From contig CAYHIN010000027.1 of NCBI GenBank assembly GCA_964356705.1, forward strand, positions 1 to 11,196: 11,196 nucleotides of DNA, in the 5' to 3' direction. The position numbers and the translations under genes were made by a program. How positions within the stretch are numbered: position 1 is the stretch's first letter; each line of letters opens with the position of its first letter. The stretch comes from CAYHIN01 sp964356705 (GTDB lineage: Bacteria; Patescibacteriota; Microgenomatia; CAZETR01; Amesbacteraceae). Positions 6,607-11,196 of this stretch are shown here, piece by piece. Below the pieces are notes generated by a model. That model was given only the letters and a program-made list of their open reading frames with translations. It ran no database searches and was not told the origin of the DNA.

Positions 6607-7505
6607 TGAAATACCACCCCTCCTCGCTTCGTTCGGTTTCCCCTCCTAGATTAGGAGGGGATAAAGGGGTGGTATTGTCCGTTGTTCTTGCCACACGCAA
6701 CGAAGGGGCAGTTCTTAAAAGGTGTCTAGATAGTGTCAAAGATATAGCAGATGAAATTGTCATCGCCGACGAAAGATCTACTGACGATACCCAGAGGATT
6801 GCCAAGCAGTATGGAGCTCGAATAATAGAGGTCGACCACAATGACAATTTTCATATCACAAAAAATATAGCCATCGATGCAGCTCGTGGAGACTGGATTT
6901 TACAATTGGACGCCGACGAGGTGGTCCCACCCGAATTAGCCAATGAAATTAAACAAATTATTCTTAGCACTTCGCACTTAGTACTTAGCACTAATGGCTA
7001 TTGGATAAACCGAAGAAATTGGTTTCTAAACCGCTTCTTGACCAAAGGCGGTCAATACCCGGATTCTACTATTAGACTATATCGTAAAGGGCTAGGTAGG
7101 CTACCAGCTCGCGATGTCCATGAGCAGGCAAAGGTCACGGGTCCAGTAGGTCACCTTACACACGATCTTCTACATTACCGGGACACCTCGTTTGAAAAGT
7201 ATTTGGATGGCTTTAACAGATACAGCACATTCATATCCAGTCAAATGGCAGGTCGCAAACTATCTATTAATATTTTTCAGGCAGTAAATTATCTAGTCAT
7301 CAGGCCATTCTGGACCTTTTTCCTTATCTATTTTCGCCATCTTGGTCTTGTAGATGGTCTAGCCGGTTTTATATTTGCTTTGTTTTCAGGTCTCATTCAT
7401 CCAGTGGCCTACATTAAATACTGGCAACGCACGTTATATCCAGATACCACCCCTCAATCCCCTCCTAGACTAGGAGGGGAAACCCGAAGGGAGGGGAGGT
7501 ATTGA
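6606..7505 (+). CDS. WaaE/KdtX-like family 2 glycosyltransferase with repeat-encoded ends
   Basis: A 299-residue GT-A fold enzyme of family 2, resembling the WaaE/KdtX group that adds a hexose to a surface glycan from a nucleotide sugar at the inner face of the membrane. The recognisable domain starts at LSVVLATRNEG (24-34). It continues with DEIVIADERSTDDT (D55, D60/D61), HITKNIAIDAARGDWILQLDADE (metal-binding D102-A-D104), GYWINRRNWFL, RLYRKG and PARDVHEQAKV. A C-terminal amphipathic/hydrophobic region (about 240-276) probably binds the membrane. Residues 2-24 are encoded by element B and residues 280-299 plus the region of the stop by element C, so neither tail is likely to be native. ATG 6606 overlaps the previous stop (TAATG). 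GTG 6669 (residue 22), with AGGAGG 10 nt upstream, is an alternative start giving 278 residues. A heptamer array adds about ten residues at 120-129. Confidence 0.85.
   Translation: MKYHPSSLRSVSPPRLGGDKGVVLSVVLATRNEGAVLKRCLDSVKDIADEIVIADERSTDDTQRIAKQYGARIIEVDHNDNFHITKNIAIDAARGDWILQLDADEVVPPELANEIKQIILSTSHLVLSTNGYWINRRNWFLNRFLTKGGQYPDSTIRLYRKGLGRLPARDVHEQAKVTGPVGHLTHDLLHYRDTSFEKYLDGFNRYSTFISSQMAGRKLSINIFQAVNYLVIRPFWTFFLIYFRHLGLVDGLAGFIFALFSGLIHPVAYIKYWQRTLYPDTTPQSPPRLGGETRREGRY
6610..6676 (+). repeat. Palindromic MITE-like element B, at the start of the family 2 gene
   Basis: The outer arms AATACCACCCC (6610-6620) and GGGGTGGTATT (6666-6676) are exact reverse complements. The inner hairpin is CCCCTCCTA (6640-6648) and TAGGAGGGG (6652-6660) around a three-base loop. 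It starts two bases after the ATG of the 6606 gene and encodes its residues 2-24 (KYHPSSLRSVSPPRLGG...). It matches element C read in the opposite direction: over the 39 bases 6637-6675, 35 are identical to the reverse complement of 7444-7482. Confidence 0.88.
6653..6658 (+). promoter_or_regulatory. Shine-Dalgarno AGGAGG within element B, possible alternative start
   Basis: AGGAGG lies 10 nt before the in-frame GTG at 6669, whose product would begin MVLSVVLATRNEG, the normal N-terminus for this enzyme family. It also lies in the right arm of the inner hairpin and would be masked when that hairpin folds. Whether it is used instead of, or beside, ATG 6606 is unknown. Confidence 0.4.
6963..6990 (+). 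repeat. Degenerate 7-bp tandem repeat, four units, CTTAGCA
   Basis: Four 7-base units: the first and last are CTTAGCA, and the middle two differ from it by one base each. They encode residues 120-129 (LSTSHLVLST) of the family 2 enzyme, between the helix after the DAD motif and the NGYWINRRN segment, which usually follow each other more closely in this family. The unit is related to the CTTAGTG array at 5493-5520. Confidence 0.72.
7444..7502 (+). repeat. Palindromic MITE-like element C, at the end of the family 2 gene
   Basis: The outer arms ATACCACCCCTC (7444-7455) and GAGGGGAGGTAT (7491-7502) pair at 11 of 12 positions. The inner hairpin is CCCCTCCTA (7459-7467) and TAGGAGGGG (7471-7479) around GAC. 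It encodes the last 20 residues of the 6606-7505 product and ends directly at its TGA (7503-7505). It is in inverted orientation relative to element B. Its right arm carries the ribosome binding site of the next gene. Confidence 0.88.
7495..7500 (+). promoter_or_regulatory. Strong Shine-Dalgarno GGAGGT supplied by element C
   Basis: GGAGGT ends six bases before ATG 7507 of the family 4 glycosyltransferase and is the best ribosome binding site in the window. It lies in the outer right arm of element C and would pair with the ACCACC stretch at 7446-7451, with one mismatch. Ribosomes finishing the upstream gene pass through this hairpin and would expose the site. Confidence 0.7.
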
Positions 7506-7506
7506 T

Positions 7507-8505
7507 ATGAAAAAAATAGGATTCATTACAAGTCCATTAAATTCCGGCCACGCAGTCCGCGGCGTTGGGTTCTACCTCAGCCGCCTACTTCCACAACTAA
7601 AATCAAATGCCCCCAGTTTTGGATTTGAAATTTTGGAGATTAGTGATTATTTAGGATTTAGTAATTTGGATTTAGAGCTTATACATTATCCCCATTTCGA
7701 TCTTTTTACACATTCTCTTCCTTTTTACAAAAATACTCCAACTGTGGTCACTATTCATGACGTAATTCCTCTAGAGTTTCCCCAAGCCTATCCGAAAGGA
7801 TTGCGCGGGTGGGTAAGTCTTCAGCTCCAAAAGCTGTCTTTGTCTGATGTAGACCGGGTAATTACCGATTCATTCGCCTCAGTGCGGGCAATAAAAAAAC
7901 ATCTGCGAGTCCCAGATGAAAAGCTAAAGTTAGTTTATCTTGCCGCAGACCCGATATACAAACAAGTATCTAAGCCCAAAAATAAGTTTGACCTACCCAA
8001 AAAGTTTGTTCTCTATGTAGGCGATGTAAATTACAACAAAAACATTCCAAATCTCATATCTGCTTGCAAAATAACTAAGTACCCTTTGGTCATGGTAGGC
8101 AAACAGTCAAAAGATATGGAAAACATGAATTTTAGCCATCCCGAGCTGGTTCACCTAAAAGACGTTGAATTCTCCGGCGTTATCAGGTTGGGTTTCGTTT
8201 CAGACGAGGATCTGGTGGACATTTACAACCTTGCCACAGTTTACTGCCAGCCCTCTTTTTCCGAAGGCTTTGGTCTGCCGGTACTAGAAGCCCTGGCTTG
8301 CGACACGCCAGTGGCGTGTAGTAACACCTCATCACTGCCGGAGCTAGCCGGGGACAGTGCTAGTTATTTTAATCCTCATGACGTTACCTCTATTTCCCAA
8401 GCCCTTCTTAAGGCCAAGTCTCATCATGGTCCCACCCAAGCAGCCAAGTTTTCCTGGGAAAAAGCAGCACAGCAGACTCTTCAGGTATACAGCGAAATCA
8501 TATGA
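7507..8505 (+). CDS. Family 4 glycosyltransferase (GT-B fold)
   Basis: A 332-residue retaining-type glycosyltransferase that would transfer a sugar from a nucleotide donor to a lipid-linked glycan on the cytoplasmic side. The N-terminal Rossmann half has GHAVRGVGFYLSRLLPQL and LIHYPHFDLF, then VVTIHDVIPLEFP and DRVITDSFASVRAIKKHL. The C-terminal half opens with FVLYVGDVNYNKNIPNLISA and contains the family EX7E motif at E253-E261 (SEGFGLPVLEALACDTPVACS), followed by SLPELAGDSASYFNP. It is somewhat shorter than common family 4 enzymes (about 360-400 aa). It resembles mannosyl- and rhamnosyltransferases of this family, but the sugar cannot be assigned. The start at ATG 7507 is supported by GGAGGT six bases upstream, which comes from element C. 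The stop overlaps the next start as ATGA. A degenerate heptamer array lies at residues 44-57. Confidence 0.9.
   Translation: MKKIGFITSPLNSGHAVRGVGFYLSRLLPQLKSNAPSFGFEILEISDYLGFSNLDLELIHYPHFDLFTHSLPFYKNTPTVVTIHDVIPLEFPQAYPKGLRGWVSLQLQKLSLSDVDRVITDSFASVRAIKKHLRVPDEKLKLVYLAADPIYKQVSKPKNKFDLPKKFVLYVGDVNYNKNIPNLISACKITKYPLVMVGKQSKDMENMNFSHPELVHLKDVEFSGVIRLGFVSDEDLVDIYNLATVYCQPSFSEGFGLPVLEALACDTPVACSNTSSLPELAGDSASYFNPHDVTSISQALLKAKSHHGPTQAAKFSWEKAAQQTLQVYSEII
7636..7677 (+). repeat. Degenerate 7-bp tandem repeat, about six units, TTTAGGA-like
   Basis: Six 7-base units in register; the clearest are TTTAGGA, TTTAGTA and TTTAGAG. They encode residues 44-57 (EISDYLGFSNLDLE), just before the conserved LIHYPHFD strand of the family 4 enzyme. 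The period is weaker than in the other arrays. Confidence 0.5.
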
Positions 8506-9608
8506 CCACCGAAAGCATTGTAAAGTACTTCCTCCTCCTCCAGTTGATGATCGTAGTTATTACTTTACTCGCACCAAATTTTCTAAAGTTGGACGAAAGA
8601 TATTTGGGAGGGTCTACCCAGACTTATGTAGAAAATCCGGTACTTTATTCCCGGGGCAACTTTGACGGCCTGCATTACACCTCGATCTCGTCTATCGGTT
8701 ATGTCTATCCCCAGCAAGCGTTTTTTCCTCTGTACCCTCTCGTCATTAGATATCTGAAGCCGGTATTCAGAGATGCGTATCTCACCGGCACCATCTTGTC
8801 GTTGGGAGCTTATCTTCTGGCTCAGTATTTTTTTGTAAAGCTATTGCGACTCGATTTTGACAGTCAGTTAGCAAAGACTATTCTCCTCTCTCTTATTTTG
8901 TTTCCCACCAGTTTCTTTTTTTCATTTGTCTATACCGAAGGGATCTTCTTTTTGTTTTTAGTACTTTCATTTTTTTGCGCGCGAAAGGGCCAGTGGTGGC
9001 TAGCCGGGTTGTTCGGGGCCCTGGCCTCTGCGACCCGAGTCGTCGGGCTTTTCTTGATCCCGGCCCTGATCATCGAAGCCTATATCCAAAAAAAGCTAAC
9101 CAAGACAGCAGTGGTATCCATTCTTCTGATATCTCTGGGCACACTTTCTTATATGTATTATCTCAATACCACCCAGGGTGACCCATTGGCATTTTTTCAT
9201 GCACAAAAAGATTTCGGTCAGGGTAGAAGCGAGAGTCTGGTTCTGTTTCCTCAAGTGGTTTGGCGATATGCCAAGATGGTGGCCACAGTAGACAGAGGCA
9301 ATCCTATCTACCCGACTATTATTCTTGAGTTAATTGCGAGTTTAGTCTTTGCAGCACTCACGGCCATCTCGCTCTTCAAAACCCGTCTCAGCTATGCAGT
9401 CTTCGGATTACTGGCTTTTCTCACTCCAACTCTGACGGGTAGCTTTACATCCATGCCCAGATATGTCCTCATATGTTTCTCTTCATTTATTGCCCTGGGT
9501 GTCCTATTTGATTCTCACAAAAGACTGAAGATTATTTACATAGGTCTATGTGCAATTTTGTCATTCGTTCTCCTAACTATGTTCGTCAGAGGGTTCTGGG
9601 TTGCATAA
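8502..9608 (+). CDS. PIG-V/Gpi18-like mannosyltransferase homologue (GT-C membrane protein)
   Basis: A 368-residue polytopic membrane protein resembling bacterial homologues of PIG-V/Gpi18 (GT76), the mannosyltransferase of GPI anchor synthesis. After TM1 (about 8-25), the first extracytoplasmic loop carries GNFDGLHYTSISSIGY with D55, G56 and H58, then QQAFFPLYPL (71-80). Next come FPTSFFFSFVYTEGIFFLFLVLSFF (Y144-T145-E146) and WWLAGLFGALASATRVVGLFLIP with R179, all typical of this family. Further helices run to the C-terminus. By family analogy it uses a polyprenyl-phosphate sugar, probably mannose, outside the membrane; this fits with the polyprenyl-phosphate sugar synthase-like gene that follows. 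It starts inside the previous stop (ATGA). The length is normal for short bacterial members. No heptamer repeat was found in it. Confidence 0.82.
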   Translation: MTTESIVKYFLLLQLMIVVITLLAPNFLKLDERYLGGSTQTYVENPVLYSRGNFDGLHYTSISSIGYVYPQQAFFPLYPLVIRYLKPVFRDAYLTGTILSLGAYLLAQYFFVKLLRLDFDSQLAKTILLSLILFPTSFFFSFVYTEGIFFLFLVLSFFCARKGQWWLAGLFGALASATRVVGLFLIPALIIEAYIQKKLTKTAVVSILLISLGTLSYMYYLNTTQGDPLAFFHAQKDFGQGRSESLVLFPQVVWRYAKMVATVDRGNPIYPTIILELIASLVFAALTAISLFKTRLSYAVFGLLAFLTPTLTGSFTSMPRYVLICFSSFIALGVLFDSHKRLKIIYIGLCAILSFVLLTMFVRGFWVA

Positions 9609-9629
9609 ATGCATGGCCAAATATATAGT
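9601..9629 (+). promoter_or_regulatory. Weak sigma-70-like promoter candidate before the AT-rich gene
   Basis: TTGCAT (9601-9606) and TATAGT (9624-9629) are separated by 17 bases. The -10 matches TATAAT at 5 of 6 positions but the -35 matches TTGACA at only 3 of 6. Transcription would begin only a few bases before ATG 9640, giving a nearly leaderless message. That would agree with the lack of a Shine-Dalgarno there. The 9609-9639 spacer is the only true intergenic gap in the window after the first gene remnant. Confidence 0.22.
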
Positions 9630-9639
9630 GCATTAAAAC

Positions 9640-10419
9640 ATGAAGCCAACCTTGTCTGTAATACTTCCCGCCTACAAGCAAGAAAAGACTATAGTCTCGA
9701 ACATCAAACGACTAAAAAAATCTCTCGATCTTCTGAAAATTCCTTATGAAATTGTTTGTGTAGCTGATGGTAGAGTAGATAAAACCCAACGAATTTTAAG
9801 GAAAGCTAAAATAGCCAATGTTTTATCGTTAGGATATGAACAAAATCGAGGAAAGGGACACGCGGTTAGATACGGTATGACTCAAGCTAAAGGAGAGATA
9901 GTGGGTTTTGTTGACTCAGGAGATCTAGATTACACGGTATTACCGCTACTTCTGGAACACATGAATTGGTACGATGCGGACATAATGATCGCTTCTAAAA
10001 AACATCCTGCCTCCAAAGTTTATTATCCTTGGCAGCGGAGAATAATTTCGTCAGTTTACCAACTTATGGTGAGAATGCTTTTTGGATTAAACGTGCGAGA
10101 CACTCAGGTAGGCATGAAGTTTTTTAGAAGAGAGGTAATAGAAAAAGTTTTACCAAGAATACTTGTAAAGGAATTCGCTTTTGATATTGAAATGTTAGCT
10201 GTTGCACACCATCTTGGATTTATCAAAATATACGAGGCGCCAGTAAAGCTCAAACTTGATTTTTCAAACAACTCGTCTGTGGTATCAAAAGGATTCTCAA
10301 AAATGGTGATTGGCATGATTGTAGACACGATTTCAGTGTTCTATCGACTTAAGATTCTTCATTATTACGATGATGCAAACAAAAAAAATTGGCAACCAAA
10401 CATGTATCTAGAATGGTGA
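9640..10419 (+). CDS. Family 2 glycosyltransferase, polyprenyl-phosphate-mannose synthase-like
   Basis: A 259-residue soluble GT-A enzyme resembling DPM1-type synthases, which move a sugar from a nucleotide donor onto polyprenyl phosphate. Visible motifs are LSVILPAYKQEKTI (5-18), EIVCVADGRVDKT (D43, D47), GYEQNRGKGHAVRYGMTQAKGEIVGFVDSGD (metal-binding D92/D95), RDTQVGMKFFRRE and FAFDIEMLAVAHHLGF. The usual VDDGSTD is altered to VADGRVD, so donor binding may differ. No C-terminal membrane helices are present. If active, it could feed the GT39-like and PIG-V-like enzymes upstream, which use lipid-linked sugars; this is inference. It is visibly more AT-rich than its neighbours: four sampled 60-base lines have 85 G+C in 240, against 132 in 240 for four sampled lines of the first and third complete genes. 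It has no Shine-Dalgarno, and in-frame TAA 9634-9636 excludes an upstream start. Late acquisition is possible. Confidence 0.85.
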   Translation: MKPTLSVILPAYKQEKTIVSNIKRLKKSLDLLKIPYEIVCVADGRVDKTQRILRKAKIANVLSLGYEQNRGKGHAVRYGMTQAKGEIVGFVDSGDLDYTVLPLLLEHMNWYDADIMIASKKHPASKVYYPWQRRIISSVYQLMVRMLFGLNVRDTQVGMKFFRREVIEKVLPRILVKEFAFDIEMLAVAHHLGFIKIYEAPVKLKLDFSNNSSVVSKGFSKMVIGMIVDTISVFYRLKILHYYDDANKKNWQPNMYLEW

Positions 10420-11196
10420 AATATTTATTGTCTTTTTTGCTTGTCTCCCTTTTTGTTCCAAAAATAGCCTACGCTGGCGATCAATTTATTACTATCGTCA
10501 ACCCAGTTCGCATATCACATTACAACTCAGATCCCGGAGCTAGTCTGGCGTCACAATACGGGGTAATCTCAGATCTAGATCTGCCTTCTACCTGGCTACT
10601 TACATACGATGCGTTAAACAATATGGACGTGGTGGGTCAAACCAAAAAATTTTCCAGAGATCAAGAATTTGGTCTGATTCTTGAGGTTACCCCAAATTTC
10701 GCATCAGATTCAAAAATAAAATACAAACAGACAGGCAGCTGGCATTTTGGCTCATCAGTGTTTCTCACCGGCTATACCCAGGAAGAAAGAAAATTATTAA
10801 TCGATACTATTTTTTCAAAATTCAAAGATACCTTCGGGTTTTATCCAAAATCAGTAGGCGCCTGGTGGATAGACAGTTGGTCACTCAAATACATGAAGGA
10901 TAAATATGGAATTATCTCCACTCTTGGGTGTGCTGACCAATTTGCCACAGACAATTATCAATTGTGGGGTCAATACTGGTCGACCCCTTTTTATCCGAGT
11001 GCAAGTCATGCTGGCGTGCCGGCCAGCACTAGTCAGTCAAAAATAGGCATTGTCACTTTGCAGTGGGCAGCCAGGCACCCCAGAGACGGTTACGAAAGCA
11101 GTCTATACAGTACTCAGGATTACTTCACACTGCCAGAGAAACAAACCACAAAATATTTTGACCAACTACTTGATATCTACTTAAATACAAAAAACG
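10413..11196 (+). CDS. Secreted protein of unknown function, 3' end beyond window
   Basis: Translation from ATG 10413 gives 261 residues with no stop before the edge. The start overlaps the previous gene by seven bases; the next codon, GTG 10416, is an equally close alternative. Residues 1-21 form a signal peptide (MVKYLLSFLLVSLFVPKIAYA, with an AYA cleavage site before GDQF). The mature part is soluble. Segments such as LDLPSTWLLTYDAL, FGLILEVTPNFA, FGFYPKSVGAWWIDSWSLKYMKDKYGI and LGCADQFATDNYQLWGQYW suggest alternating strands and helices, as in (beta/alpha) barrels of polysaccharide deacetylases or glycoside hydrolases. I cannot identify catalytic residues, so this is only a fold guess. 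Its place at the end of a glycosyltransferase run suggests a role on the cell-surface glycan, outside the membrane. No function is assigned. Confidence 0.75.
   Translation, partial: MVKYLLSFLLVSLFVPKIAYAGDQFITIVNPVRISHYNSDPGASLASQYGVISDLDLPSTWLLTYDALNNMDVVGQTKKFSRDQEFGLILEVTPNFASDSKIKYKQTGSWHFGSSVFLTGYTQEERKLLIDTIFSKFKDTFGFYPKSVGAWWIDSWSLKYMKDKYGIISTLGCADQFATDNYQLWGQYWSTPFYPSASHAGVPASTSQSKIGIVTLQWAARHPRDGYESSLYSTQDYFTLPEKQTTKYFDQLLDIYLNTKN

Noticed and set aside
5259..7502. CRISPR array made of the palindromic copies
   Set aside because: The copies are far apart and irregularly spaced, differ in length and orientation, and lie in coding frames; there are no cas genes.
11009..11028. GC-rich hairpin TGCTGGC...GCCAGCA within the last gene
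   Set aside because: A 7-bp stem encoding HAGVPAS; it could be another dispersed palindrome but there is only one copy and no paralogue to show an insertion.
1..11196. Alternative genetic code (TGA read as an amino acid)
   Set aside because: TGA ends several genes exactly at ATGA junctions and no in-frame TGA occurs within conserved domains; the one disrupted gene has TAA.

Overview
The window is a densely packed, single-strand (+) gene run with no RNA genes and no gap longer than 31 bases between genes. It looks like part of a cell-surface glycan or glycoprotein operon from a Candidate Phyla Radiation (Patescibacteria) bacterium, most likely a Microgenomates-type lineage. The grounds are several tandem, mutually paralogous GT39-like integral membrane glycosyltransferases with [WA]DE-x-[AS]LGYN motifs, 1-14 nt overlaps between genes, and few Shine-Dalgarno sequences. 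TGA acts as an ordinary stop at several ATGA junctions, which argues against the UGA-recoding groups. The taxonomic call is inference.

Layout. (1) 1-185: the C-terminal end of a GT39-like gene whose last 19 codons are cut off by an in-frame TAA. (2) 182-1801: a GT-C type membrane protein of the 'PTPS-related' family. (3) 1788-6606: three consecutive GT39-like paralogues of 517, 532 and 557 aa. (4) 6606-7505: a WaaE/KdtX-like family 2 glycosyltransferase. (5) 7507-8505: a family 4 glycosyltransferase. (6) 8502-9608: a PIG-V/Gpi18-like mannosyltransferase homologue. (7) 9640-10419: a more AT-rich, polyprenyl-phosphate-mannose-synthase-like family 2 enzyme. (8) 10413 to the window edge: a secreted protein of unknown function, incomplete.

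A plausible joint role is as follows. The last family 2 enzyme makes a polyprenyl-phosphate sugar. The GT-C enzymes (GT39-like, PTPS-related, PIG-V-like) use such lipid-linked sugars outside the membrane, and the two soluble glycosyltransferases act on nucleotide sugars at the cytoplasmic face. Donors and acceptors cannot be read from the sequence.

The most unusual content is repeat DNA inside the genes. Three palindromic, MITE-like elements share ATACC...GGTAT ends. One is translated as an extra cytoplasmic loop of a GT39-like enzyme. The other two lie in opposite orientations at the two ends of the WaaE-like gene, encode its N- and C-terminal tails, and bring Shine-Dalgarno sequences. Separately, degenerate 7-bp tandem repeats occur in frame at six places in five genes. 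At one membrane-loop site the length difference between paralogues is exactly three such units.
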